Source: Phycisphaerales bacterium UBA1845 (lineage in GTDB: Bacteria; Planctomycetota; Phycisphaerae; UBA1845). Taken from it: 43,786 bases of DNA. Both the position numbers and the translations under genes were made by a program. The notes beneath the pieces were generated by a model that did not search any database, was not told the origin of the DNA, and saw nothing but the letters and a program-made list of their open reading frames with translations. Shown here one piece after another: positions 1 to 8,729 of this stretch. The stretch is taken from assembly GCA_002338715.1 (NCBI GenBank), contig DDIR01000062.1, positions 92,797 through 136,582 of the forward strand. Direction: 5' to 3'. Position 1 is the stretch's first letter. Each line of letters begins with the position of its first letter.

Positions 1-3000
1 GGCTGGGGATTTGGCGGCGGTGGTTACGCCAGCGGTAGTCATAGCGGTGGTGGAGGTGGATACTCTGGCGGAGGCGGTGGTGGCGGAAATCTCGTTAACG
101 AGGGCGGTGGTGGCGGTAGTTACGTTTCGCCGTGGGGAATCAGCCGTCGCATCACAAGCGATAACGGTGGTCGTTCTGATGGTGAAGCACTGTATCTCTG
201 CATAAGCGGCGACGAATTCTGCACGAGCAGCGAGGATTGCAACGAGAACGGAGTGCCGGACGACTGCGACCTCGACGGTCCCGGGCGCTTTGACGACTTT
301 GGCTCTCCCGACGGTGAGTTCATATTCTACGGTTCGGCTGATATTGACAGCGAAAGCGTGCTGCTAACGCCGGCGACCCCGAGTCAGAGTGGTTCGGTCA
401 TATTTGCCCCGGCGACCCGCACCCCCATCGACAGCTTCTCCGTTAAATTCGATTACAAGATGGGCGGCGGCACCGGCGCGGACGGCATGAGCTTTATCAT
501 CTTCAACGTTGAATCCCCTGGCGATCTTGATCCCGGCGAACACGGCGGCAGTCAGCCGCTGGCTGTTTCGTTGGACACCTATCAAGGTAATGCTGCCGGC
601 GGAAACCACGCTGAGATCCTCAGCTACGGTACGTCAATTTCGCGCGTCCCGGTCGCCCAGACACTGGACAACAACCGTTGGCAGCATGCGTACATACTGT
701 TTGAAAACGGTGAACTGACGCTTGTTTTGCAAGATGAATGGCTCAACGAAACCACGATCTTCGATGCGGTTACTGTCCCGGGATTCTCACCGATTCGAGC
801 GGGTTACGGATTCGGCGCCCGCACCGGTGGAGCCACCAACGCACATCGCGTGGATAACGTTCGCTTCAAAGTCGTGGGACTCGATAACGACTGTGACGCG
901 AATGGAACGCCGGATGACTGCCAAACGGACTCGAATGGCGACGGCGTACCGAACGCGTGCGAAGATGACGACGGTGACGGCGTGCTGAACTTCGAAGATC
1001 AGTGCCCTGAATTCGATGATCACGTGGACGCGGACGGTGATGGCGTTGCGGATGAATGCGACCCGTGTCCTGTCGATAGCCCTGATGATTCTGACGGCGA
1101 TGGCGTGTGCGATTCCGATGACATCTGCGCCGGGGTCGACGACAACGGTCCGGATGATGATGGCGACTCGATCCCCAATGAGTGCGACCCGTGTCCCAAC
1201 GATAACCCTGATGATTCTGACGGCGATGGTGTGTGCGATTCCAATGACATCTGCGCCGGGGTCGACGACAACGGTCCGGATGATGATGGCGACTCGATCC
1301 CCAACGAGTGCGACACATGTCCCGACGCGCCGAACGTCTGGAATCAAACTCAAGACACGTATCACGCCACGATCGCGCAGGCCATTGCATCCGCGAATAA
1401 CAACGATGTGATTGAACTTGGTGCCTGCACGTTCCACGAAACCAACATTGACGACACAAACAAGGCATTCACGATTCGCGGACAGGGTCCGGACTTGACA
1501 ATACTGGACGGAGGTCAGTCGAACCGAATTCTGAATCTGGTTGATCCGGATGTGACCGTCGAAGACCTGACGTTGCGCAACGGCTTGGCCAACAACGGTG
1601 GCGCAGCCCATGTTGTGTTCGGAAACGCGACCTTCCGCAATTGTCGTTTTGAAAACAACGGTGACGACACCACGCCAACCGGCGCCGTGCACGTCAAGAC
1701 GAGTCACGTGGAGTTCGATCGCTGCGTATTCAGCGCCAATGACTCCGACGACACGAGTAGCAGCGCATCGTCGATCCGGGTTGAGTCCGGTGAAGTGTAC
1801 GTCCGCAACTGCCTGTTCAATGGCGATCGCTCGCCAAGGCACGTTGTGAATGTCAACGTCGTCGCAGGAATCGAACCAACCGCATTTGCATCGCTTCTGA
1901 ATTGCACGTTCGCCGACTTCAATGGCCAGGATTTCATCCGTGCCCGAAACGGCGGTACAACGCTGTTCGCGACGAATTCAATATTCGACGGAAGCGCCGG
2001 CGCAATCAATGCAGGAAGCGGCGTTGCCCAAATCATCACCCACTGCTTGTATCCCGGCGCGACCGGATTCAATCTCGACGGCTTGCCGACTTTCGTGAAC
2101 GCATCCAGCGGCGACTTCCGGTTGGCCGCAGGTTCGTTGGGCATTGATGCAGCCAACCGCGATGCATACTTCGCACTTGGCGGCGAAGACATCGATCTGA
2201 ATGGCGACCCGCGCTTGCATGACGACACCGGGGTCATCGATACGGGAGCCGGTGCGCTGACCTTTTTGGACATGGGCGCGTTTGAATTCCAAGGCACGAC
2301 CGTCGACTGCAACGGCAACGGTGCGGACGACGCCAATGATATTAGCCTTGGCACGAGCGCAGATTGCAACGGCAACACCGTGCCCGACGAGTGCGAGTTG
2401 GCCGACAACGACTGCAACGCGAACGGTGTGCCCGACGAATGCGAGCTGGACGGCAACGACTGCAACGGCAACGAAATCCCAGACGACTGCGAACCGGAAC
2501 TTGACGCCGACCGAGATGGCGACGGCATTCCGGACGCGTGTGACATGTGTCCCGACTCGCCGAACGTCTACAACCCATCGCAGGACACCTACTACGACAC
2601 GATCGCGGATGCGATTGACGCCTCAACTTCGGGCGAGATTATCGAACTTGGAGCATGCGTGTTTGTCGAGCACGATTTGATACTGGACAACAAGAACATC
2701 GCGCTGCATGGCCAAGGCGCCGACCAAACCATTCTGGACGGTGATGGCGTTGCTGCAAAATTCATGCAAATTCGAAACGGTAGCGACTGCACCGTTGAGG
2801 ACATCACGTTTCAAAATGGCATTTCAAGCGGAACCATTGGCGGCGCACTGAGGATCGGCGGCCAGGCGACCGCTCTGATTAAGCGATGCCATTTCCAGAA
2901 CAACCGCAGCGGCACGAGCCAAGTTGGCGCCGTATTTGCAGGTGGCGGTTCGGTGTCGACATTTGAGCATTGCGTCTTTGAAAACAATCACTCAGACAAC

Positions 3001-3705
3001 TTGGCTTCCGCCGTCTCTCTGGTGGGCACGAATACGACGGCCCGATTCGTAAACTCGCTTTTCCATGGCAACGATGGCAGCGCTTACTTCACAGCCCTAA
3101 ACGATGGCGGCACGATGGAGTTCGTCAACTGCACATTCGTTGAGAATCAAAACCAACAGACGTTTGGAGCGAGTCACGGTGGACAACTCACGATTCACAA
3201 CTCCATACACGACGACACGACCATCTTCAGTACGTTCATCGACTTTGTCCGCTGCCTGTTCCCGGGTGCAACCGGTGACAACATCGACGGCTTGCCGACG
3301 TTCGTCGACGCAGCCAACGGTGACTTCCGACTGGCGGCGGGTTCAATGGGCATCGATGCAGCCGACTACGACACATACGTCGCAGCCGGTGGCGATGCAA
3401 CCGACCTGAACGGTGATCCACGGGCGCACGATGACACCGGCACGGCTGACACCGGATCGGGTGCGCCCGCTTACCTCGACCTCGGCGCGTTTGAATTCCA
3501 AGGCACGACGCAGTGCGGTGGTGGTGGCGACTTCAATAACAGCGGCAGCGTGGACCTGGACGATTACCGAAGCTTCACGCCCTGCATGGAGGGCCCGGAA
3601 GTGTTGCTCGAATCAAACTGCGGGTGCTTCGATCTGGACAGCGATGGCGACGTCGACGTGCGCGACTTCGCCGAATTCCAAAAAAGCTTCACCGGTTCCA
3701 GATAG
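1..3705 (+). CDS. Giant secreted multidomain adhesin-like protein, 5' end outside window
   Basis: The frame is open from base 1 without a stop, so the gene starts upstream; 1234 residues are visible. In order: the end of a glycine-rich domain (residues about 1-62, ending in a TSDNGGRSDGEALYL segment), an L-type lectin-like domain (about 95-295, with FSVKFDYKMGGGTGADGMSF), thrombospondin type 3-like DxDGDGxxDxCDxCP calcium repeats (about 295-440), a right-handed beta-helix ending in a choice-of-anchor Q-like block (DIDLNGDPR...DMGAFEFQG), a second set of DCNxNxxPDxC repeats (about 765-845), a second beta-helix/anchor block, and a C-terminal dockerin-like tail (GDFNNSGSVDLDDYRSF...DLDSDGDVDVRDFAEFQ). 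It is a paralogue of the next gene, which has only one helix block. A role in surface display, glycan binding or extracellular matrix is inferred; no catalytic site was recognised. Confidence 0.85.
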   Translation, partial: GWGFGGGGYASGSHSGGGGGYSGGGGGGGNLVNEGGGGGSYVSPWGISRRITSDNGGRSDGEALYLCISGDEFCTSSEDCNENGVPDDCDLDGPGRFDDFGSPDGEFIFYGSADIDSESVLLTPATPSQSGSVIFAPATRTPIDSFSVKFDYKMGGGTGADGMSFIIFNVESPGDLDPGEHGGSQPLAVSLDTYQGNAAGGNHAEILSYGTSISRVPVAQTLDNNRWQHAYILFENGELTLVLQDEWLNETTIFDAVTVPGFSPIRAGYGFGARTGGATNAHRVDNVRFKVVGLDNDCDANGTPDDCQTDSNGDGVPNACEDDDGDGVLNFEDQCPEFDDHVDADGDGVADECDPCPVDSPDDSDGDGVCDSDDICAGVDDNGPDDDGDSIPNECDPCPNDNPDDSDGDGVCDSNDICAGVDDNGPDDDGDSIPNECDTCPDAPNVWNQTQDTYHATIAQAIASANNNDVIELGACTFHETNIDDTNKAFTIRGQGPDLTILDGGQSNRILNLVDPDVTVEDLTLRNGLANNGGAAHVVFGNATFRNCRFENNGDDTTPTGAVHVKTSHVEFDRCVFSANDSDDTSSSASSIRVESGEVYVRNCLFNGDRSPRHVVNVNVVAGIEPTAFASLLNCTFADFNGQDFIRARNGGTTLFATNSIFDGSAGAINAGSGVAQIITHCLYPGATGFNLDGLPTFVNASSGDFRLAAGSLGIDAANRDAYFALGGEDIDLNGDPRLHDDTGVIDTGAGALTFLDMGAFEFQGTTVDCNGNGADDANDISLGTSADCNGNTVPDECELADNDCNANGVPDECELDGNDCNGNEIPDDCEPELDADRDGDGIPDACDMCPDSPNVYNPSQDTYYDTIADAIDASTSGEIIELGACVFVEHDLILDNKNIALHGQGADQTILDGDGVAAKFMQIRNGSDCTVEDITFQNGISSGTIGGALRIGGQATALIKRCHFQNNRSGTSQVGAVFAGGGSVSTFEHCVFENNHSDNLASAVSLVGTNTTARFVNSLFHGNDGSAYFTALNDGGTMEFVNCTFVENQNQQTFGASHGGQLTIHNSIHDDTTIFSTFIDFVRCLFPGATGDNIDGLPTFVDAANGDFRLAAGSMGIDAADYDTYVAAGGDATDLNGDPRAHDDTGTADTGSGAPAYLDLGAFEFQGTTQCGGGGDFNNSGSVDLDDYRSFTPCMEGPEVLLESNCGCFDLDSDGDVDVRDFAEFQKSFTGSR
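1058..1309 (+). repeat. 126-bp tandem duplication inside the TSP3-like calcium repeats
   Basis: Two adjacent 126-bp units (1058-1183 and 1184-1309) are almost identical at the DNA level. Each encodes 42 residues beginning CDPCP and running through DDSDGDGVCDS, DICAGVDDNGPDDDGDSIP and NECD. The near-identity, including synonymous positions, points to recent duplication or gene conversion. The period is a multiple of three, so changes in copy number keep the frame. Confidence 0.9.
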
Positions 3706-3711
3706 GTCCAT

Positions 3712-3755
3712 CAAGCAAGTCCGCCAACAAGCAAGTCCGCCAACAAGCAAGTCCG
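3712..3755 (+). repeat. 16-bp direct repeat, 2.75 copies
   Basis: CAAGCAAGTCCGCCAA occurs at 3712-3727 and 3728-3743, and 12 bases of it recur at 3744-3755. It starts 7 bases after the stop codon of the first surface-protein gene, before the terminator hairpin. It is a simple tandem repeat; no function is evident. Confidence 0.85.
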
Positions 3756-3788
3756 GTCGAGTGCCCCACGGTGGGGTCATTCTCCTTG

Positions 3789-3824
3789 CGAGCCGTCGCG
3801 CAACCGCGCGGCGGCTCGTCTTTT
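3789..3824 (+). terminator. Intrinsic terminator after the first surface-protein gene
   Basis: A 13-bp stem (CGAGCCGTCGCGC, 3789-3801, with GCGCGGCGGCTCG, 3806-3818; one T-G wobble pair) has an AACC loop and is followed by TCTTTTG. It lies 84 bases after the stop and would separate the two paralogous genes transcriptionally. The remaining bases to 4001 show only the next gene's leader. Confidence 0.85.
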
Positions 3825-4001
3825 GCGCGCCCATCCAAGCGCCTCTCAAAAGCCCGTTTCTCGGTCCGCAAACAGCATTTTCAGCAATTCAAGAAACTCC
3901 TTGTCCCCCATTTGGATCGTCTCCCGTGTCTGGGGTGAGGACAGAAATCCACCCCAATGAAGGGCCGGATTGGGAGTTTGACAACCAAGGAGAATCGAAC
4001 A

Positions 4002-6911
4002 ATGAACCCCAGACTCATGCTCAAGACCGTAACTGCCGGCTTGTTGCTCACCGCCGGTTTGACGCCTGCCAATGCCGCCGATCTGGTGGTCGGATCGCAA
4101 CAGAGCATTCCCTTCTCTGGTACCTACGAAGACTTCACCATTCCCACAGTTAATCCGCCAACGTATCTCCGCCTGACCGTTTTTGGAGGCGACGGCGGCG
4201 GTGCAGAGACAAACGCCGACTGCTTCTCTGACGGGGGCGAAGGGGGCACTGCGGAGGGAACGTTTCGCGTGGGATACGGAGCCAACGAACTTGAACCCGG
4301 CGGCACAATTCGATTCATCGTCGGCGAGAAGGGACAAACGTCCCTCCACAACGGAAGTGGCGGTGGCGGGTCCGGTGTCATCTACAGAGCGCCGGGCGTA
4401 ACTTCCAATACGTGTGGCGTCGATTGGATTGTGTTGGTCGCCGCTGGTGCCGGTGGCGGTGGGACTCAAAAGGTCACGATCGTCTGTGGGCCTGGGCACA
4501 CGGGTGGCGACGCACAAACCGGAGAGTGCGGTGGTACCGGAGGGGGAAGTGAAGGTGGAGCCGGAGGTTGCAACGGGCAAGAAGGAGACGACGGCGGCGA
4601 CTTGGACAAGAAAGGCAGCGGTGGCGCCGGCGCGTTCGGTGGGCACAGTGGGAGCGACGAGGCAAAGCAAGGCTGCCCAACGGGTGGACAAGGTGGATCA
4701 GAACACGGTGATCACGGAGGCTGGGGATTTGGCGGCGGTGGCAGCGCGTATTATTTTAACGACGCCGGCGGTGGAGGTGGCGGATATTCCGGTGGTGGTG
4801 GCGGACACAACGGGCGCCAAGGCGCTGGTGGAGGTAGCTTCATCTCCGAGTGGGCCATCAACCAGCGTCTTAGTCGCGACAATGGCGGGAGGGAAGACGG
4901 CGAGGGACTCTACCTGGCTACGAGCGACTACGAAACTTGCGTGAGCAGCAATGACTGCAATGCCAACGGTGTGCCCGATGATTGCGATCTTGAGAGCACC
5001 GGAAGATTGAATGACTTCGAGAATGGTGTTGGCCAATACACGCTGGGTGGTTCCGCGACCCTGGATTCCGGATATGTCAAACTAACGCCAGCCGCAACGA
5101 ATCGCGTTGGTAAAGTTATTTTCAATCCGGTCCTTGAAGATGCCATCGATGGTTTCTCCGTTGAGTTCGATTACAAGATGGGCGGCGGAACCGGTGCGAA
5201 CGGTATGAGCTTCGTGTTGATCGATGCCGATGTTCCTGGTGAAGTCAATCCGAAAGATCACGGCGACGGCCAACCGCTGGCTCTGTCTTTGGACACGTAT
5301 GAGGGCAACGCCGAGGGTGGAAACCACGCCGAGATCCTCAGCTATGGCGTGTCCATTTCTCGCGTGCAGGTTGCGCACAAGCTGGACAACAATGAGTGGC
5401 AGCATGCCCTGATGATCTTCGAGGATGGGAAACTGACGCTCGTATTGGACGACGGGTTCCTCAACACGACGACGGTCTTTGACGACCTGCCGGTCCCTGG
5501 ATTCTCGCCGATTCGGGCGAAGTACGGGTTCGGCGCTCGCACCGGTGCAGCGACCAACAACCACCTCGTGGACAACGTTCGCTTTAGGGTCCCTCAGCCA
5601 AACAATTGCAACGGGAATGGCATTCCCGACGAATGTGAATCGGATGTCGACGGCGACTTGATTCCTGACGACTGCGACTTCTGCCCGAACTTCCACAACG
5701 ACGGCCCCGATGCAGACGGCGACACAATTCCAGACGGCTGCGATACCTGTCCAAACTCGCCAAACATTCGAAACCGAGCAAATGACACCTATTACACGTC
5801 GATCAAGGATGCCATCAACGAAGCCGAATCCGGCGACGTCATCGAGTTGGGTGAATGCGTGTTCTTTGAAAGCGGACTCGAGCTCAACGATAAGAACATC
5901 ACCCTTCTCGGCGCCAGTGAAGACTCTACCATCATCGATGGCGGAAGTTCCGCTGGACGACTGCTCGACATCAAGAACGAAGACACGAGCACAATCAGAA
6001 ACATCACGTTGCGAAATTCCGTCGCAACTGGAAGCAACGGCGGCGCCGCACTGGCAGTCCAGACCGAATCCGCACCGACATTCCGCCGCTGCCGATTTCT
6101 GAACAACGACAACGGCAGTTCGAACTACGGTGCCGTATTTCTAGCCGGTGGCTCTACCACCGCGTTCCACAAATGCGTTTTCACGGAGAACACTTCGGAC
6201 GCGTTCGCATCGGCCGTGGGAATGAATGACTCGGGCACGTCAGCCACATTTGTCAATTCGCTGTTTCATGGAAATGGCGGCACCAGCCAGAACCTCGTCG
6301 AATGCGTTGGTGGGAGCATGGCGTTCGTCAACTGCACATTCGCGAACAGCTTGAATCAGGGCATGTTTGCTGAGGCGGCCGGCGGTAGCGTCGAAATCAC
6401 GAATTGCGTGCATGACGCAACGTCGGTCCCCGAAAGCGGAATCGCGGCATCGTATTGCTTGTTCCCGGGAGCGACGGGCAACAACGTCAACGGCCTGCCC
6501 GAATTCGTCGACGCATCCAACGGCGACTTCAGATTGGCTGGTGGCTCACTGGGAATCGACGCAGCCAACTTGAATGCGTACGGCGGCGCAGGCGCTAGCT
6601 CGAACGATCTGAACCTCAATCCGCGTCTGTGGGACGACACCGGCATCACTGATACCGGCATCGGTATTGGCCCGCTGCGTTATCTCGACATGGGCGCATT
6701 TGAATTCCAGGGGACGACGACCTGCGGTAGCGGCGGCGACTTCGGCAACAGCGGCACCGTGGACCTGTACGACTATCGACGCTTCTCAGAATGTGCGAGC
6801 GGACCGGCTGGCGGTATCGGAACCGACTGCGCGTGCTTCGATCTGGACAGCGATGGCGACGTCGACGCCCGCGACTTCGCCGAATTCCAGAAGAGCTTCA
6901 CCGGGAGCTGA
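4002..6911 (+). CDS. Secreted glycine-rich / lectin-like / beta-helix surface protein
   Basis: The 969-residue product starts at the ATG at 4002, which has AAGGAGA at 3987-3993; an in-frame ATG at 3957 would put 15 residues before the signal peptide and is less likely. A signal peptide (residues 1-25, ending in TPANA) is followed by a long glycine-rich domain (about 63-290, with GWGFGGGG, GGGGGGYSGGGGG and GGGSFIS), an L-type lectin-like domain (about 335-530), calcium-type repeats (DCNANGVPDDCD, NCNGNGIPDECE, DADGDTIPDGCD), a beta-helix (about 590-822), a choice-of-anchor Q-like block and a dockerin-like tail (about 910-969). The glycine-rich part resembles the ALK/LTK glycine-rich domain family. 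The order matches the neighbouring upstream gene, so the pair arose by tandem duplication. It is probably exported and cell-surface or matrix associated; the ligand is unknown. Confidence 0.85.
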   Translation: MNPRLMLKTVTAGLLLTAGLTPANAADLVVGSQQSIPFSGTYEDFTIPTVNPPTYLRLTVFGGDGGGAETNADCFSDGGEGGTAEGTFRVGYGANELEPGGTIRFIVGEKGQTSLHNGSGGGGSGVIYRAPGVTSNTCGVDWIVLVAAGAGGGGTQKVTIVCGPGHTGGDAQTGECGGTGGGSEGGAGGCNGQEGDDGGDLDKKGSGGAGAFGGHSGSDEAKQGCPTGGQGGSEHGDHGGWGFGGGGSAYYFNDAGGGGGGYSGGGGGHNGRQGAGGGSFISEWAINQRLSRDNGGREDGEGLYLATSDYETCVSSNDCNANGVPDDCDLESTGRLNDFENGVGQYTLGGSATLDSGYVKLTPAATNRVGKVIFNPVLEDAIDGFSVEFDYKMGGGTGANGMSFVLIDADVPGEVNPKDHGDGQPLALSLDTYEGNAEGGNHAEILSYGVSISRVQVAHKLDNNEWQHALMIFEDGKLTLVLDDGFLNTTTVFDDLPVPGFSPIRAKYGFGARTGAATNNHLVDNVRFRVPQPNNCNGNGIPDECESDVDGDLIPDDCDFCPNFHNDGPDADGDTIPDGCDTCPNSPNIRNRANDTYYTSIKDAINEAESGDVIELGECVFFESGLELNDKNITLLGASEDSTIIDGGSSAGRLLDIKNEDTSTIRNITLRNSVATGSNGGAALAVQTESAPTFRRCRFLNNDNGSSNYGAVFLAGGSTTAFHKCVFTENTSDAFASAVGMNDSGTSATFVNSLFHGNGGTSQNLVECVGGSMAFVNCTFANSLNQGMFAEAAGGSVEITNCVHDATSVPESGIAASYCLFPGATGNNVNGLPEFVDASNGDFRLAGGSLGIDAANLNAYGGAGASSNDLNLNPRLWDDTGITDTGIGIGPLRYLDMGAFEFQGTTTCGSGGDFGNSGTVDLYDYRRFSECASGPAGGIGTDCACFDLDSDGDVDARDFAEFQKSFTGS

Positions 6912-6947
6912 TTGATTGCACTGATACATCAAACGCTCGGTGTTCAG

Positions 6948-6981
6948 AGCCGCTTCCCATCGTGGGAGCGGCTTTTTTTTT
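6948..6981 (+). terminator. Intrinsic terminator after the second surface-protein gene
   Basis: AGCCGCT-T-CCCA pairs with TGGGAGCGGCT (one bulged T, loop TCG) and is followed directly by a run of nine or more T. This is a textbook rho-independent terminator, 36 bases after the stop at 6911. Confidence 0.92.
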
Positions 6982-7164
6982 GCGCTCCAACCGGCCCCCA
7001 CGCCCCATCAAACGCCGATTTTATGGACCAACTTATTTTTGGATTACTTCCGTGAATCCCAGTCCCCCACTGTCGCATGAATCCTGAAGCCGTCAGTGCG
7101 CGGGGGTTCAACGACTGAACCCACGCCTTGTTATCGATGTCGCCAGCTACAGGAATTCAGGATC

Positions 7165-7965
7165 ATGACTTCAACAGCCCCAAGTCGAGCCAGCCGAGTC
7201 GCGTGCTTTGTGTACGGCCTGTCTGTCTACGCCTTATTTCTCGCAACGTTTGTCTACACCATCGGATTCATTGCGAACATCATCGTCCCCAAGTCCATCG
7301 ACTCGGGCGCGATCGGTTCGCAATGGACATCGATCGCGGTCAACGCGCTGCTGCTGGGACTATTCGCCATTCAGCACGCCATCATGGCCCGTCCGTGGTT
7401 CAAGGCGCGGTGGACCCGAATCATTCCCCCTGCCGTCGAACGCAGCACGTTTGTGTTGGCCACCTGCATCGTGCTGATCATCATGTTCTGGCAATGGCGA
7501 CCGATGCCAACCAACGTCTGGCACATTACCAATGAACCGTTGGCGGCGGCTCTTCGAGCGATGTCGGCAGGTGGATGGGCGCTCGTCTTGTACGCCACGT
7601 TTTGCATCGACCACTTCGACTTGTTCGGACTTCGACAGGTCACGCTCAATCTACGCGGAATGGCTTACCTGCATCCGGGGTTTGCAACTCCGAAGCTTTA
7701 CCAATTGGTTCGCAATCCGCTCATGCTCGGTTTTCTGATCGCGTTCTGGTCGACGCCCGTCATGTCAATCGGACATCTACAGTTCGCACTGATGGTGACC
7801 GGTTACATCTTCGTCGGCGTGAATCTTGAAGAGCGCGACCTGCTCAAGAGCCTTGGAACCAGCTACGCAAAGTACCGTGCCGAAACGCCGATGCTGATTC
7901 CTGGCTTGAAACTTCGCCGAAACGCAACCAACGCGCATGTGGCGGGCCAGCCTCAAACCACTTGA
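7165..7965 (+). CDS. mddA: Methanethiol S-methyltransferase-like membrane protein
   Basis: The 266-residue polytopic membrane protein belongs to the NnrU/isoprenylcysteine methyltransferase-like superfamily. It carries signatures I associate with MddA, the enzyme that methylates methanethiol to dimethyl sulfide using S-adenosylmethionine: an early YGLSVYALFLATFVYTIGF helix, VPKSIDSG, a central FWQWRPMP, NHFDLFGLRQ-type (here DHFDLFGLRQ), LYQLVRNPLMLGF and EERDLLKSLG..YAKYR. About five hydrophobic segments are visible. The start at 7165 is chosen because the upstream in-frame start at 7096 adds a polar, Cys-containing tail, while the 7165 ATG has AGGA upstream. It stands alone between the surface-protein terminator and a convergent operon. 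A broader methyltransferase role cannot be excluded from sequence alone. Confidence 0.8.
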   Translation: MTSTAPSRASRVACFVYGLSVYALFLATFVYTIGFIANIIVPKSIDSGAIGSQWTSIAVNALLLGLFAIQHAIMARPWFKARWTRIIPPAVERSTFVLATCIVLIIMFWQWRPMPTNVWHITNEPLAAALRAMSAGGWALVLYATFCIDHFDLFGLRQVTLNLRGMAYLHPGFATPKLYQLVRNPLMLGFLIAFWSTPVMSIGHLQFALMVTGYIFVGVNLEERDLLKSLGTSYAKYRAETPMLIPGLKLRRNATNAHVAGQPQTT

Positions 7966-8003
7966 GACTAACCCGTGTGCGCTGTTCGTTTGCAAACACC
8001 TGC

Positions 8004-8255
8004 TTATGTGTTCTTCAGGCGTGCAGTGACTTCGGGATGGTCGCGCCATGCGGGCATGGTGGCCATGAACTCGATGGTCTGGCGTTCGGCTTTCTCGCGG
8101 GTGATGCTCGCATCCTGATGCATTGCCCATTGAACCATCCGCGGGAAGCGCTCGTCAAACGGTTGAAGTGCGCCGTTTTCATCCGTGCAGTGTTCGCAAA
8201 GCGTCCCGGACTCAATCGGCATGGTGCAGCTTTCACATCGTGTGGTATCGGTCAT
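8004..8255 (-). CDS. Small zinc-ribbon domain protein
   Basis: The 83-residue protein has an N-terminal four-Cys motif (CESCTMPI...LCEHCTDENG), matching the putative zinc-ribbon family found in short cytosolic proteins. The C-terminal half is charged and probably helical (FDERFPRMVQWAMHQ...AERQTIEFMATMPAW). The start overlaps the stop of the upstream marR gene by four bases (8252-8255), so the two are almost certainly co-transcribed and translationally coupled. No catalytic motif is seen; it may be an accessory or sensor protein linked to the MarR regulator. Confidence 0.8.
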   Translation of the reverse strand: MTDTTRCESCTMPIESGTLCEHCTDENGALQPFDERFPRMVQWAMHQDASITREKAERQTIEFMATMPAWRDHPEVTARLKNT

Positions 8256-8695
8256 GGCTGTTCTCCTTCATTGGGTTTTGAATCAAGCAATTTGTTTAGC
8301 GATAGAAGTAAATCGGCGCGGTCTTCGGAGGTGAGTTGCGCAAATGCCTCGGACAACATCGTCGTGCTCAAGACGCGGGTCGCGTGACGCCAGGCATCGA
8401 CGCCCTCCTGACTCATCCACACAAGGTGCCGACGACGATCGCGTTCATCCGGATACCGCACGAGCAAGCCGCGCGCTTCCAGCCGTGCGACGATCTCGCT
8501 CGTAGCCGCCTGACTGCGCCCGAAATGTCGAGCCGCCTCCGTGACCGTAAGCGGACCCGTGCCGGCTAGGTGCTCCAGCACGCCAAACGCTTCCATCGAA
8601 AGCGCACGATCCATCGCCCCCTGCCGCGTGTGAAACCGCAGGAAGACATTGTGAAAGAGATCGACAAATCGTTCGGCTGCCTCATTTGAATCCAT
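8252..8695 (-). CDS. MarR-family transcriptional regulator
   Basis: The 147-residue protein has MarR winged-helix features: LEHLAGTGPLTVTEAARHFGRSQAATSEIVARLEARGLLVRYPDERDRR contains the recognition helix and the wing with the DxRDRR-type motif. The flanking helices (residues 1-40 and 105-140) would form the dimer interface. It is the first gene of a two-gene operon with the zinc-ribbon gene. Palindromes just upstream (8706-8717 and 8719-8739) are candidate autoregulatory operators. The effector is unknown. Confidence 0.9.
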   Translation of the reverse strand: MDSNEAAERFVDLFHNVFLRFHTRQGAMDRALSMEAFGVLEHLAGTGPLTVTEAARHFGRSQAATSEIVARLEARGLLVRYPDERDRRRHLVWMSQEGVDAWRHATRVLSTTMLSEAFAQLTSEDRADLLLSLNKLLDSKPNEGEQP

Positions 8696-8701
8696 GGGGG
8701 C

Positions 8702-8729
8702 ATTCTTCCGCGCGGAAATGCATCGTCAA
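8702..8729 (-). promoter_or_regulatory. Candidate marR promoter with little or no leader
   Basis: Reading the minus strand, TTGACG (8729-8724) is followed after 16 bases by AAGAAT (8707-8702), and the ATG begins at 8695, about where transcription would start. No Shine-Dalgarno sequence lies before the ATG, only CCCCC. A leaderless or nearly leaderless mRNA would fit. The -10 matches only four of six consensus bases, so this is tentative. Confidence 0.35.
8706..8717. promoter_or_regulatory. Perfect 12-bp palindrome, candidate MarR operator
   Basis: TTCCGCGCGGAA is a perfect palindrome starting 10 bases upstream of the marR start codon and touching the proposed -10 element. A second inverted repeat, TGCATCG-N7-CGATGCA (8719-8739), lies beside it. 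MarR proteins commonly bind such sites over their own promoters; binding here is inferred. Confidence 0.45.

Noticed and set aside
1016..1411. Possible CRISPR array in the repeated DNA at 1058-1309
   Set aside because: The repeat is 126 bp, directly tandem without spacers, and encodes calcium-binding repeats in frame.
787..1842. Long minus-strand open frame (351 codons) opposite the first surface-protein gene
   Set aside because: It is a shadow of the repeated Asp/Gly-rich codons; the plus strand has clear domain structure and the antisense product is repetitive Val/Ile/Arg.
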